This document shows, one piece after another, positions 38,467 to 53,022 of a stretch of 64,000 nucleotides of DNA. The stretch's first letter is position 1; each line of letters starts with the position of its first letter. Where the stretch lies: positions 4,297,001 through 4,361,000 of the forward strand of contig NZ_CP090349.1 in assembly GCF_021398735.1 (NCBI RefSeq), given 5' to 3'. The position numbers and the translations under genes were made by a program. Source of the DNA: Methylobacterium oryzae (lineage in GTDB: Bacteria; Pseudomonadota; Alphaproteobacteria; Rhizobiales; Beijerinckiaceae). The notes under the pieces are model-generated. The model searched no databases. It was not told where the DNA came from and saw only the letters and a list, made by a program, of their open reading frames with translations.

Positions 38467-39621
38467 ATGAAGAATCGCGGATCGACGATCTGTTTGTCCA
38501 TGATCGTGAAGGACGAGGCCCACGTTATCCGGCGTTGCCTCGATTCTGTTCGTCCGATCATCGATCATTGGATCGTCGTCGATACCGGCTCGACGGATGG
38601 AACCCAGGATGTCGTCCGTGCCGCGCTCGCGGACATACCGGGTGCTCTGGTCGAGCGCCCCTGGGTCGATTTCGCCTTCAACCGGAACGAGGCCTTGAAA
38701 CTCGCGCGGCGTCACGCGCAGTACGCATTGATCATCGACGCCGACGATGAGCTGATCGTCCCGGCGGAATTCACGATGCCGAAGCTGCGTGCGCCCGGCT
38801 ATCGGTTCGAGATCATCGACGCGCACACGCGGTACTGGCGCAACCAGCTGGTCAGCACCCGGGAGAACTGGCGTTACCGGGGCGTGCTGCACGAATTCCT
38901 CAGCTGCCCCGGCGTGACAGAGACACCGATCCTCCCCCTCGCGATGCGTCGGGGCGACGACGGTGCCCGCCACCGCGACGCGACGGCGGACGCGCGGGAT
39001 ATCGCCGTCCTCGAGAAGGCACTGGCGGTCGAGACGGACCCCTTCATGATCGCCCGGTACACGATGTACCTCGGCACCACCTACGACGCCGCCGGCGAGT
39101 ACCGGAAAGCGTTCGCCTGTTTCCTGAAGCGGGCCGATCTCGGCGGATGGGACGAGGAGGTCTATTTCAACCTGCTGATGGCCGCGGTGAACGCGGAGCG
39201 CCTCGACGAGCCGGAGGACAGGGTGCTGCAGCTCTACGAGCGCGCCACCGCAATCCGTCCGGGGCGGGCGGAGGCGCGCCACGGGGCCAGCCGATTCTGC
39301 AGGCTGAGGAAGCGGTTCGCGGAAGGCTATCGTTACGCCGAGGCGGGCTTGGCTCTCGAGCTTCCGAGCGAGGGCATCTCCCTGAACCCGTGGGTCTACG
39401 AGTACGGCTTGCTCGACGAGTTCGCCCTCAACGCGTACCACAGCGGCCAGTTCAGCGCCTGCGGACATGCCTGCCTGAAGATCCTCGAGCGGGCGCATGT
39501 CCCGCGGGAGGTCGCCATACGCGCCGGCGCCCTGGCCCGGGACGTGATGGCGCAGATGATCGATCCGGTCTGGGGTTGCCGGCACACACCCTACGCTCTG
39601 CCGTTCGTGCCGACGTGGTGA
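38467..39621 (+). CDS. Glycosyltransferase family 2-like protein with helical repeat tail
   Basis: A 384-aa GT-A fold glycosyltransferase. TICLSMIVKDEAHVIRRCLDS and VVDTGSTDGTQD form the nucleotide-sugar site, and IIDADDELI is the DxD metal motif. The C-terminal part (about residue 200 on) has TPR-like helices (YTMYLGTTYDAAGEYRKAF). Such GT2-TPR proteins are common in Methylobacterium-like genomes and likely modify surface glycans. I use ATG 38467; an in-frame GTG at 38440 is possible. No glycan cluster is adjacent. Confidence 0.82.
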   Translation: MKNRGSTICLSMIVKDEAHVIRRCLDSVRPIIDHWIVVDTGSTDGTQDVVRAALADIPGALVERPWVDFAFNRNEALKLARRHAQYALIIDADDELIVPAEFTMPKLRAPGYRFEIIDAHTRYWRNQLVSTRENWRYRGVLHEFLSCPGVTETPILPLAMRRGDDGARHRDATADARDIAVLEKALAVETDPFMIARYTMYLGTTYDAAGEYRKAFACFLKRADLGGWDEEVYFNLLMAAVNAERLDEPEDRVLQLYERATAIRPGRAEARHGASRFCRLRKRFAEGYRYAEAGLALELPSEGISLNPWVYEYGLLDEFALNAYHSGQFSACGHACLKILERAHVPREVAIRAGALARDVMAQMIDPVWGCRHTPYALPFVPTW

Positions 39622-39710
39622 CACGCACCGCGCGCGGATCGCCCGCGAGCCTCAGATCGCGGCGGATCTCCGCGAGCGCCGCGTGACGTCGGGTCCGATC
39701 GGAGGGCCGC

Positions 39711-40970
39711 TCAGCTGGACTTGCGCGGCCGCAGGAATTTCGGCCGGAACACCGCCATGGGCTCGTCGAAGCCGTTGAGCCGGTGCTCTCCCATTGGGAT
39801 CGGGTCTCCCCAGAGGAAGTCCACGAAGGGCTTCGACATCAGCAGCGGCTCGCCGAGGGCGCGGTTCAGCTGCGCGATGCGGCTCGCGAGGTTCACGTCG
39901 CGGCCGATCACCGTGAAGTCGAGGCGTGAGCCGGATCCGACATTGCCGTAGGCGGCCTCGCCGTGGTGGAGCGCGATGCCGGCGGCCACCGGCACCGGGA
40001 ACTGGTGCAGGGCGTTCGCCTCGTCGAGGGCCGCCAGGGCGTGCTGGGCCGCCGTGAGCGCGCCCTTGGCCGCGCCGCCCAGATCGTCGCCGGTTTCCCG
40101 GAAGATCGCCAGCAGGCCGTCGCCGAGATACTTCAGGACCTCGCCGCCCTCACGCTCGATCGGCGGCACGAGGCAGTCGAAGAACACGTTGAGCAGGCCC
40201 ACCGCCTCCTCCGGCGTCATGTCGGCGGTGGTGCGGGTGTAGTCGCGCATGTCGGCGAACAGGATCGCCGAGCGGATCCGGGTCACCTGCCCGCGGCGGA
40301 TGTCGCCGGCCAGGATCGCCCGGTGCGGCTCGTCGCCGACATAGAGCCGGAGCACGTGGTCGAGCTGCTTGTTGAGGACGCGCATCTCCATCACGGCCGC
40401 CAGCGCCGGCATGACGAAGCGGAGGATCGCGATGTCGTCGTCCCGGAACCCCTCGGGGGCCCGCGTGGCGAAGGTGATGCCGTTCTGCGTGCCGTTCGTG
40501 AAGAACAGGGGCGCCACGACGTAGTGGGTGTAGCCGCCAGCCTTCAGGTCGGGAACGATCGCGTAGGCGTCGTCCGGAGTCTTCGACAGGTCGAGGATGA
40601 GCCACTCCCCGGTCTCGTGGACCGTGTGGAACGGGCTGTTGAGGTACGCGTCCGTCGAGCGGGCCCCGTGGGGGAACAGCCGCACGGTGGTGCCGCCGTC
40701 CCGCGTCCAGATTCGGCCGACGCCGGCATACTCCGAGTGCAGGGTGTCGATCGCCGTGGAGGCCCGGTCCACCGGCACGCCGATCGCGATCAGGCGCTCG
40801 GCGAGCCCGGCCAGCATCTCCTCGGCGTTGGGCATCCGCGCGCCCTCGCCGAGAAGCCAGTCGCGGATGCCCACGGAGGGCTGGAGCGCGCCGAAGGGCA
40901 CGTCGTCGGCCTCCGAGCCGTCCGCGAAGGCCGTCGGGGATCCGGGCGTTGGCGGGCGGCGTTCGAGCAT
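39711..40970 (-). CDS. Class III adenylate/guanylate cyclase
   Basis: A 419-aa soluble nucleotide cyclase. The N-terminal half resembles a GAF-like sensor ([20 protein letters not shown], then [17 protein letters not shown]). The C-terminal catalytic domain has [18 protein letters not shown] with a metal-binding Asp, [12 protein letters not shown] with the second Asp, and [21 protein letters not shown], which holds transition-state residues. It probably makes cAMP in response to a bound ligand. I start at ATG 40970; an ATG at 40997 is possible. Confidence 0.88.
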   Translation of the reverse strand: MLERRPPTPGSPTAFADGSEADDVPFGALQPSVGIRDWLLGEGARMPNAEEMLAGLAERLIAIGVPVDRASTAIDTLHSEYAGVGRIWTRDGGTTVRLFPHGARSTDAYLNSPFHTVHETGEWLILDLSKTPDDAYAIVPDLKAGGYTHYVVAPLFFTNGTQNGITFATRAPEGFRDDDIAILRFVMPALAAVMEMRVLNKQLDHVLRLYVGDEPHRAILAGDIRRGQVTRIRSAILFADMRDYTRTTADMTPEEAVGLLNVFFDCLVPPIEREGGEVLKYLGDGLLAIFRETGDDLGGAAKGALTAAQHALAALDEANALHQFPVPVAAGIALHHGEAAYGNVGSGSRLDFTVIGRDVNLASRIAQLNRALGEPLLMSKPFVDFLWGDPIPMGEHRLNGFDEPMAVFRPKFLRPRKSS

Positions 40971-41021
40971 GGCGCCAGACTGGATGCCGCGCGGCACCGT
41001 GGCAACGCGGGCGACGGGGAA

Positions 41022-41042
41022 GCGCCGCGCGGTTCGCGGCGC
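41022..41042 (-). terminator. Hairpin terminator after rpoD
   Basis: An 8-bp stem GCGCCGCG / CGCGGCGC with loop CGGTT (plus-strand reading), five bases past the rpoD stop on the minus strand. In the rpoD direction it is followed by TTCCCC. Stable, with a weak T tract. Confidence 0.5.
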
Positions 41043-41046
41043 GGGC

Positions 41047-43029
<1,983 letters not shown>

Positions 43030-43227
43030 GATCAGCCTATTGTTTCGCACGCGGCGCGTAGCGGAGGCCCCGATGAGGCCGGTCCACGCCGTCGGCGCCG
43101 CTGTATGAGATCGGCGCCGGATCGCTCCGGTCGCCGTGAGTCGTCGGTTTCCGTATGCAAGCCCGAGGCTTGACCGATTGTTAACTATGGCGGGACACGT
43201 CACCCCGCCACCGCCATGACACAGGCA

Positions 43228-45117
43228 TCACACGGCCGTCGAGTCGCTCGACACCGGTGCATCGGCCTCCGCCTCGGCGGCGATGACGGTTTCCAGCCTC
43301 GCCTTCACTTCGCAGAGCCATGCCCACCCGGCATCGGTCGGATCGTCCTCAAACGCCTGCCGTGCTTCGCGAAGTTCGCTATGTAGCGCTCCTGCCTGCC
43401 GGTGCAAGATCATCGCCTGTCGGAGCGCGTCTGCGCGGTGGGCAGGATCGGCGTGCGGGGCCAGGGTCGTGCGGTCCCGCGAGCGGGCCAGGGCGAGGAT
43501 TCGGTCGGCCGCCCCTGTGAGTCCGGCGCGATTGATGCGGTTCTGCAACACCTCGGGCGCCGTGTCCTCGTCCTCGGCCGCGCAGGCCAGCAGGACCGAC
43601 AGCAGCGCCCGGGCGTCGGGATCGGCGAAGTCGAGCTCGGCCGCCTCCTCGCCGAACTCCGCCATCATCTCGGGATGGGCCAGCAGGGTGCCGACGATCA
43701 CCGCCTCGCGCACCGGGGCGGCGCCCGTGAAGCCCGCCGAGGCCGTCACCGAGGGACTCGGGCTCCCGGTGATGCGCGGCGAGACGGGCTCGCCGGGCCG
43801 GGCGAAGCGCTGGCGTCCGCGCGGGGCCGCGCCGGTGGCGCGGTTGGCGCGGGGCGACAGGCCGCGCAGGCGCTCCTCGACATCGTCGCGATAGTAGCGC
43901 CGCACGGTCTCGTCGCGGATCGTCGCGACGGTGGTGCGCAGGGTCTGGGTCAGGCCGGCGCGGCGCTCCGGCGTGTCGACCGGTCCCGCCTCGAGGGCGC
44001 GCCGCCACAGCAGCTCCGAGAGGGGAAGCGCGGCCGCGAGCACCTGGTCGATGGCCGTCGGGCCGCCCGAGCGCAGCAGGTCGTCCGGATCCTGGCCGCC
44101 CGGCAGCAGCGCGATCCGCAGCGAGCGGCCGGGCTCGAGGAGCGGCAGCGCGATGTCGAGGGCCCGGAAGGCCGCCCGCTGGCCGGCCTTGTCACCGTCG
44201 AAGCACAGGATCGGCTCGTCGGCGTGGCGCCAGAGCAGCCCGAGCTGGTCCTCGGTGAGAGCGGTGCCCAGCGGCGCCACCGTCTCGGGATGGCCCGCGA
44301 GCGTCATGGCGATGACGTCGACGTAGCCCTCCACCGCGATGATCGAGCCGCGATCATGCGCGGCCTTGCGGGCGCCGTGCAGGTTGTAGAGCGTCCGGCC
44401 CTTGTGGAAGAGCGGCGTCTCCGGCGAGTTGAGGTACTTGGCGCGCACCTCCTTGGCGAGCGCCCGGCCGCCGAAGGCCACGACCCGGCCGCGGGTGTCG
44501 GTGATCGGGAACATCACCCGGTCGCGGAAATAGTCGTAGGGGACGGAGACCCCCTCCCCCGCCGCGAGCAGGCCGAGTTCGACCATCAGCGCCTTCTCGA
44601 CCCCCTGCCCGGCGAGGTGGTCGCGCAGGGCGTAGCGCTCGCCCGGCGCGTAGCCGAGGCGGAAGGCCCGCTGCGTCTCGTCCCGCAACCCGCGCCGCTC
44701 GAGATAGGCGCGGGCCTCGCTGCCCTGGCCCGACCGCAGGCGCTCCTCGAACCAGCGCGCGGCCATCTCCATGACCTCGATCGCCCCGGCCCGCTTCTGC
44801 TCGCTGGCCCGGTTGTCCTCGGTGGGCGCCGGCAGGCTGACGCCGGCCTCGCCCGCCAGCCGCTCGACCGCCTCGGGGAAGCTGAGGCCCTCCGTCTCCA
44901 TCAGGAAGGTGAAGATGTCGCCGTGCTTGGAGGACGAGAAGCAGTGGTAGAACTGCTTCTGGTCGTTCACGTAGAAGGACGGCGTCTTCTCGGCGTTGAA
45001 CGGCGACAGGCCGCGCCACTCGCGTCCGGCCTTCTTCAACTGCACGCGGCGGCCGACCACCGACGAGGCCGGCAGCCGGGAACGGATTTCTTCCAGGATG
45101 TGGGGCGGATAGCGCAC
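43228..45117 (-). CDS. dnaG: DNA primase DnaG
   Basis: Synthesises RNA primers at the replication fork, 629 aa. The TOPRIM core contains IIAVEGYVDVIAMTLAG (catalytic Glu) and ILCFDGDKAGQRAA (DxD). The C-terminal helicase-binding part is longer and variable. In the N-terminal zinc-binding domain (about 35-66) the expected CPFH and CFGC read SPFN and CFSS, so three of four zinc ligands are missing while the surrounding EKTPSF and KQFYHCF are intact. This seems to be a lineage feature of Hyphomicrobiales primases rather than damage, since the frame is complete. Confidence 0.95.
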   Translation of the reverse strand: MRYPPHILEEIRSRLPASSVVGRRVQLKKAGREWRGLSPFNAEKTPSFYVNDQKQFYHCFSSSKHGDIFTFLMETEGLSFPEAVERLAGEAGVSLPAPTEDNRASEQKRAGAIEVMEMAARWFEERLRSGQGSEARAYLERRGLRDETQRAFRLGYAPGERYALRDHLAGQGVEKALMVELGLLAAGEGVSVPYDYFRDRVMFPITDTRGRVVAFGGRALAKEVRAKYLNSPETPLFHKGRTLYNLHGARKAAHDRGSIIAVEGYVDVIAMTLAGHPETVAPLGTALTEDQLGLLWRHADEPILCFDGDKAGQRAAFRALDIALPLLEPGRSLRIALLPGGQDPDDLLRSGGPTAIDQVLAAALPLSELLWRRALEAGPVDTPERRAGLTQTLRTTVATIRDETVRRYYRDDVEERLRGLSPRANRATGAAPRGRQRFARPGEPVSPRITGSPSPSVTASAGFTGAAPVREAVIVGTLLAHPEMMAEFGEEAAELDFADPDARALLSVLLACAAEDEDTAPEVLQNRINRAGLTGAADRILALARSRDRTTLAPHADPAHRADALRQAMILHRQAGALHSELREARQAFEDDPTDAGWAWLCEVKARLETVIAAEAEADAPVSSDSTAV

Positions 45118-45217
45118 GGGGCCTGGGACGGGTTGCGTGAACCCGCTCCTATAGCGCGAGAGGCGTGACCGAGTCCCTCACACGCCCGGAATCCGGTGGA
45201 GGATTGCGGGGAGAGGT

Positions 45218-45679
45218 TCAGCCCTTCGCCGCCAGCGCGGCCTTCACCAGGCCGCTCGCCTTGCCGAAATCCATGCGGCCCGCGAAGGTGCCCTTCAGGG
45301 CGGCGATCACCTTGCCCATGTCCTTCGGGCCGGCCGCGCCGGTCTCGAGGATCGCCGCCTCGACCGCGGCCTTCGTCTCGGTCTCGTCCATCTGCTTCGG
45401 CAGGAACGTCTCGACGATGGCGATCTCGGCGCGCTCGTTGGCGGCGAGTTCCGGCCGGCCGCCCTGCTCGTAGACCGCGGCCGATTCGGTGCGCTGTTTG
45501 ATCATCTTCTGGAGCAGCGACAGGATCTCCTCGTCGGAGATCGGCTCCTTGCCGTTGCCGCGGGCCTCGATGTCCCGGTCTTTCAGGGCGGCCTGAATCA
45601 TCCGGACGGTCGCCAGCCGCTCTTTGTCGCCGGCCTTCATGGCCTCCTTCATCTCGGTGGTGAAGCGCGCGCGCAGCAT
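45218..45679 (-). CDS. yqeY: GatB/YqeY domain-containing protein
   Basis: A 153-aa helical protein of the YqeY family, which shares the C-terminal tRNA-recognition domain of GatB. Landmarks are FTTEMKEAMKAGDKERL, VRMIQAALKD and the C-terminal KDMGKVIAALKGTFAGRMDF. The molecular function is not settled, though tRNA interaction is the common suggestion. It lies directly upstream of dnaG on the same strand, and divergent from carA. Confidence 0.92.
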   Translation of the reverse strand: MLRARFTTEMKEAMKAGDKERLATVRMIQAALKDRDIEARGNGKEPISDEEILSLLQKMIKQRTESAAVYEQGGRPELAANERAEIAIVETFLPKQMDETETKAAVEAAILETGAAGPKDMGKVIAALKGTFAGRMDFGKASGLVKAALAAKG

Positions 45680-45871
45680 CTCGATGAACCTTCCAACGGT
45701 CGAAGCGGGGGGCTGGCCTGCGATTTGCGGGAGTTGAGCCCTGCCGGCAGCGGAGCCACATTGACCCCATCGCGGGCCGCTCGCTAAGAGCGCCGCACAC
45801 GATCATGCCGCAAGCCGAGAGCGCCGCAACCCGGCGCCCGCCTTCGGCCGGACATAAGCGAGACTCAGCCC

Positions 45872-47095
45872 ATGCTGCAAGACGCCGCCGCGCATGCCCC
45901 CGAGCCTCAGGCTCCCGAGCCCTGGGCCGAGCCCGTCGCGACGGCTCTGCTGGTGCTGGCCGACGGCACCATCCTGGAGGGATTCGGCATCGGCCAGACC
46001 GGCGTGGCCGACGGCGAGGTCTGCTTCAACACCGCGATGACCGGCTACCAGGAGATCCTGACGGACCCGTCCTATGCCGGCCAGATCGTCACCTTCACCT
46101 TCCCGCATATCGGCAATGTCGGTACTAACGACGAGGATCTGGAGAGCCTGGAGGCGGCACCGGCCTCGGGCGTCCGCGGCACCGTCATCGCTTCGGCGGT
46201 GACGAACCCGTCGAACTGGCGGTCCTCGTCGCATCTCGACGGGTGGCTCAAGGCGCGCGGCATCGTCGGCATCACGGGCGTCGACACCCGGGCGCTCACG
46301 GCCCGCATCCGCGACCAGGGCATGCCCAACGCCGTGATCGCCAACGATCCCCAGGGCAATTTCGACCGCGAGGCCCTCAAGGCCCGCGCGGCGGCCCTCG
46401 CGCCGATGGAGGGGCTGGACCTCGTTCCGCCGGTGACGAGCCGCGCGCCGTCGGAATGGTCCGAGACCGTCTGGGCGCTGGGCAACGGCTACGGCACGCG
46501 CGCACCCGGCGAGGGCCTCAGGGTCGTGGCCATCGATTACGGCGTGAAGCGCAACATCCTGCGCCTCCTCGCCCAGGCCGGCTGCGACGTCACCGTCGTG
46601 CCGGCCACCACGACGGCCGAGGAGATCCTGGCGCTGAAGCCGGACGGCGTGTTCCTGTCGAACGGCCCCGGCGACCCGGCCGCCACCGGCGCCTACGCGG
46701 TCCCGGTGATTCGCAAGCTCCTGGACGAGAAGGTGCCGACCTTCGGCATCTGCCTCGGCCACCAATTGATGGGTCTCGCCCTCGGCGGCCGGACCGTGAA
46801 GATGGGCCAGGGCCACCACGGCGCGAACCACCCGGTGAAGGATAAGACCACCGGCAAGGTCGAGATCGTGTCGATGAACCACGGCTTCGCGGTGGACCCG
46901 GACAGCCTGCCGGAGACGGCCGTGGAGACCCACGTGTCGCTGTTCGACGGCTCGAATTGCGGCCTGACCCTCACCGACCGCCCGGCCTTCTCGGTGCAGC
47001 ACCACCCGGAGGCCTCCCCCGGCCCGCGCGACAGCCACTACCTCTTCGAGCGCTTCGTGACGCTGATGCGCTCGGGCGAACCCGAGCGCGCCTGA
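45872..47095 (+). CDS. carA: Carbamoyl phosphate synthase small subunit
   Basis: Glutaminase subunit of carbamoyl phosphate synthase, 407 aa, supplying ammonia to CarB for pyrimidine and arginine synthesis. The N-terminal domain has EVCFNTAMTGYQEILTDPS. The class I amidotransferase has nucleophile Cys in FGICLGHQLMG and the His-Glu pair in VQHHPEASPGP. A roughly 20-residue Pro/Glu-rich leader precedes ATALLVLADG. It is separated from carB by two other genes, a common alphaproteobacterial arrangement. Its argininosuccinate partner argG is 36 kb away. Confidence 0.97.
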   Translation: MLQDAAAHAPEPQAPEPWAEPVATALLVLADGTILEGFGIGQTGVADGEVCFNTAMTGYQEILTDPSYAGQIVTFTFPHIGNVGTNDEDLESLEAAPASGVRGTVIASAVTNPSNWRSSSHLDGWLKARGIVGITGVDTRALTARIRDQGMPNAVIANDPQGNFDREALKARAAALAPMEGLDLVPPVTSRAPSEWSETVWALGNGYGTRAPGEGLRVVAIDYGVKRNILRLLAQAGCDVTVVPATTTAEEILALKPDGVFLSNGPGDPAATGAYAVPVIRKLLDEKVPTFGICLGHQLMGLALGGRTVKMGQGHHGANHPVKDKTTGKVEIVSMNHGFAVDPDSLPETAVETHVSLFDGSNCGLTLTDRPAFSVQHHPEASPGPRDSHYLFERFVTLMRSGEPERA

Positions 47096-47280
47096 CGCGT
47101 CGTCCTCGCGAGCGCCGCGGAGCCGCGGCGCGGCCTTTCAGTCCTGCGTCCCGACCCCAATCGGGCCGCGGCGGGGCCATAAAATCCGCCAGATCGGACG
47201 GCTTAAGGGAGCCCACGACGGCCCCTGAACGGCGGCGCATCCGCGCCCGGCGACGGCGGTCCGTCGCAGGGGATTGCCGG

Positions 47281-47658
47281 ATGACCATCGACGAGGCGCG
47301 CGACGATTTCTCCCGCCTGCACCGCAGCTTCACCTTCCATCTCGGCGTCGCCGCGGGCCTGTCCTGGCTGACCGCCCTCTACGCCGCCGTCTACGCCCCC
47401 TGGGTGCGCAACATCCGGGCGCTGATCGATCCGACCGGCGGATTCGACCGCGTCGAGAGCACGGTGTCCTACCTCTTCGCCATGCCGGCGGTCCTCGCCC
47501 TCGCCTGGGTCTCGGTCTATTTCGGCCGCGAGGCCCTGCGCCGCGCGCAGACGCTCTCGAACGTCGCCGTGGAGTTCGCGGCCGCCGCATTGGTGGCCTT
47601 CGGGGTGTTCTACCTCTCGATCGACCGGGCGGTCGCCGCGCTCCACGCCGGCTTCTGA
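47281..47658 (+). CDS. Small membrane protein, unknown function
   Basis: A 125-aa protein with three hydrophobic segments: about residues 20-42 (LGVAAGLSWLTALYAAVYA), 62-80 (VSYLFAMPAVLALAWVSVY) and 98-118. The start MTIDEARDDFSRLHRSF is a cytoplasmic helix. No family is recognised. It lies between carA and the pseudoazurin, convergent with the latter, and 185 bases after carA, so its transcription unit is unclear. Confidence 0.6.
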   Translation: MTIDEARDDFSRLHRSFTFHLGVAAGLSWLTALYAAVYAPWVRNIRALIDPTGGFDRVESTVSYLFAMPAVLALAWVSVYFGREALRRAQTLSNVAVEFAAAALVAFGVFYLSIDRAVAALHAGF

Positions 47659-47691
47659 GACGGATCGGGGCGGCCAGCGCCGCCCCGGCGC

Positions 47692-48126
47692 CTACTGAAC
47701 TTTCTCGAACAGCGGCTCGAACCGCTTGGCGGCCAGCTTGTTCTGCGGCACCGCCCGGGCCGCCTCCAGGTTCTCGGGCCTGTCGCCGACCTGGACGAGG
47801 CCGACCATCCCCATGATGTAGTGCGGCGAGCACTTGATGCCGTAGAGGCCGGGCTTGTCGAAGGTCACGGCCTCCTCCTTGCCGACCACCGTCTTGAACG
47901 GCGCCGCGCCCTCGGGCGCCATCCCCTTGATCAGCTCGGCATTGTGACCCTTGTCGGCCGGCACGAACCGCACCGTGTCGCCGGGCTGGATTTTCACGAA
48001 GGCCGGGTCGAAGACCATCATCCCGCCCGGACCGCTGTTCAAAGTCTTGATGGCGACCTCCGAAGCGTTCGCGCCCGTCATCGAGCCGATCAGAAGTATC
48101 GCGAAGAGTGTCGCTAGCCTGAGCAT
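47692..48126 (-). CDS. Pseudoazurin-type blue copper protein
   Basis: Periplasmic electron carrier, 144 aa. Signal peptide to about residue 21 (LLIGSMTGANA). The copper ligands match pseudoazurin: His in DKGHNAELI (61), and Cys, His and Met in KCSPHYIMGM (99, 102, 107). The mature fold starts VAIKTLNSGPGGMMVF. It has a C-terminal helical extension of about 35 residues (RPENLEAARAV...). Known partners include nitrite and nitrous oxide reductases or methylotrophic dehydrogenases, none of which lie nearby. The gene is divergent from carB, and its leader carries a palindrome at 48153-48172. Confidence 0.92.
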   Translation of the reverse strand: MLRLATLFAILLIGSMTGANASEVAIKTLNSGPGGMMVFDPAFVKIQPGDTVRFVPADKGHNAELIKGMAPEGAAPFKTVVGKEEAVTFDKPGLYGIKCSPHYIMGMVGLVQVGDRPENLEAARAVPQNKLAAKRFEPLFEKVQ

Positions 48127-48434
48127 TTTCGGTCTCGAACGATGATGATGTCGATCGGCGCGCTGGCCGATCCATCGGAGCTTAAGGTCCGGCGTCAATC
48201 TCCTGCAAGAAATCGATGAATTCTTTTGAGAATTTATAAATCCTCCAAATCGAAGGATCGATGCCGCATCCATGCGCCGGGCGCGCGGCCAGACTGCGCG
48301 GTTGTCCCGGCCTTCCAATGCGCCCGTCGCCCGTGTAAACGCGGGGCTCAACGACATTCCCGCCACGCGCGTCCGGGAGCAGGGCTCACTCGAGCCGTGC
48401 CCGATCGGGCGCGCTTGGCCTGAGAAGGCCCACG
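48127..48434. other. Divergent promoter region of pseudoazurin and carB
   Basis: A 308-base gap holding no gene. It contains a palindrome at 48153-48172 next to the pseudoazurin start and an AT-rich block at about 48205-48260 (GAATTCTTTTGAGAATTTATAAATCC), which is the likely promoter zone. The carB-proximal 150 bases are GC-rich without a clear leader structure. Confidence 0.5.
48153..48172. promoter_or_regulatory. Palindrome GATCGGC-N6-GCCGATC ahead of the pseudoazurin gene
   Basis: A perfect 7-bp inverted repeat with a 6-base spacer, 26 bases upstream of the pseudoazurin start codon. It may be an operator for a dimeric regulator or a hairpin in the mRNA leader. Its position suits repression or translational control of the pseudoazurin gene. 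Confidence 0.4.
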
Positions 48435-51908
<3,474 letters not shown>

Positions 51909-51937
51909 ACCTCAGGGTTCCGCTGACTTCATTTCAT

Positions 51938-51971
51938 GGCCCGGGGAGAGTGCTGCACTCTCGGCCGGGCC
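51938..51971 (+). terminator. Rho-independent-like terminator after carB
   Basis: GGCCCGG pairs with CCGGGCC and, after a small internal loop, GAGAGT pairs with ACTCTC around GCTGC. TCTTCATT follows. It lies 30 bases past the carB stop and ends 21 bases before greA, so greA probably has partial read-through or a promoter inside the spacer. Confidence 0.65.
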
Positions 51972-51992
51972 TCTTCATTGTGGCGCGAGACG

Positions 51993-52475
51993 ATGGCGAT
52001 AGACAAGGTTCCGATCACGGTGCGCGGGCTGGCAGCCCTCGAAGAGGAGCTGAAGCACCGCCAGCAGGTGGAGCGCCAGCGCATCATCCAGGCGATCGCG
52101 GAGGCCCGCGCGCTCGGCGACCTGTCGGAGAACGCCGAGTACCACGCCGCCAAGGAGGCGCAGTCCCACAACGAGGGCCGCGTCCTCGAACTGGAGAGCA
52201 TGATCGCGCGGGCCGAAGTGATCGACGTCACGAAGCTCTCGGGTGACAGGATCAAGTTCGGCGCCACCGTGAAGCTCGTCGACGAGGACACGGAGGAGGA
52301 GAAGACCTACCAGATCGTGGGAGAGCCGGAGGCCGACGTGCGCTCGGGCCGGGTCTCGATCACCTCGCCGATCGCCCGCGCGCTGATCGGCAAGGGCGTC
52401 GGCGACACGGTCGAGGTCACCACGCCCGGGGGCGGCAAGTCCTACGAGGTCGTCGCCGTCCAGTACGGCGGCTGA
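51993..52475 (+). CDS. greA: Transcription elongation factor GreA
   Basis: Rescues backtracked RNA polymerase by stimulating transcript cleavage, 160 aa. The N-terminal coiled coil runs from [20 protein letters not shown] to about residue 75, with the tip acidic motif [13 protein letters not shown] that carries the catalytic Asp/Glu. The C-terminal FKBP-like domain includes [22 protein letters not shown] sequence. ATG 51993 starts [12 protein letters not shown]; the upstream frame from 51936 runs through the terminator hairpin and is rejected. Confidence 0.97.
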   Translation: MAIDKVPITVRGLAALEEELKHRQQVERQRIIQAIAEARALGDLSENAEYHAAKEAQSHNEGRVLELESMIARAEVIDVTKLSGDRIKFGATVKLVDEDTEEEKTYQIVGEPEADVRSGRVSITSPIARALIGKGVGDTVEVTTPGGGKSYEVVAVQYGG

Positions 52476-52479
52476 GCCG

Positions 52480-52980
52480 ATGCGCCCGCGTACGTGGGGC
52501 CGGCTCGCCGGCCTGCTCCTCGGTGCCGTCGCGGGGTCCGCGGCGGCGAGCGACTTTCCGCCGACTCCGGTCTTCTCCGACGTCAGGGTCGACGTGCGGC
52601 CGCTCCTGAACAAGGGCGCGGGGCTGCAGGCCGAGGCGCTGGCCGGCGACCTGACCGACGCCCTGCGGAAGAACTTCGCCGGTCGGATCGGCGGCCGCGG
52701 GCCGCGCCTCGTCGTGGTCGTGACGAGCCTGTCGCTCCGGCCCTATGTCGGCAGCGGCTCCCTGCGCGGCCTGGGCGGCAACTTCGAGACCGACTACATG
52801 GAGGGCGAGGCGCTGCTCGTCGGGCCCAAGGGGCAGGTGCTCGGGCGCTACCCGCAGATGACCGCGACGCCGTCGAGCTACGGCGGCGCGTGGTACGATC
52901 CGCAATTCGAGCAGCGCCGGCTCGCCGCCATCGCCGACATCTACGCCCAGTGGCTCGCCCGCGACCTGCCGCGGGATTAG
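52480..52980 (+). CDS. Exported protein of unknown function
   Basis: A 166-aa secreted protein. The signal peptide runs to about residue 23 ([15 protein letters not shown]). The mature part has a beta-rich look with [23 protein letters not shown] and a Gly/Tyr stretch [16 protein letters not shown] near the C-terminus. No catalytic motif is seen and I cannot place the family. It starts four bases after the greA stop, so it is probably coupled to greA. Confidence 0.7.
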   Translation: MRPRTWGRLAGLLLGAVAGSAAASDFPPTPVFSDVRVDVRPLLNKGAGLQAEALAGDLTDALRKNFAGRIGGRGPRLVVVVTSLSLRPYVGSGSLRGLGGNFETDYMEGEALLVGPKGQVLGRYPQMTATPSSYGGAWYDPQFEQRRLAAIADIYAQWLARDLPRD

Positions 52981-53022
52981 AAGGCGGCCGCCGGCCCCGG
53001 TCGGCAGCGTGGGGCGTATCCG

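Noticed and set aside
51936..51992. Upstream ATG for greA at 51936
   Set aside because: The extra 19 codons are encoded by the carB terminator hairpin and are not GreA-like.
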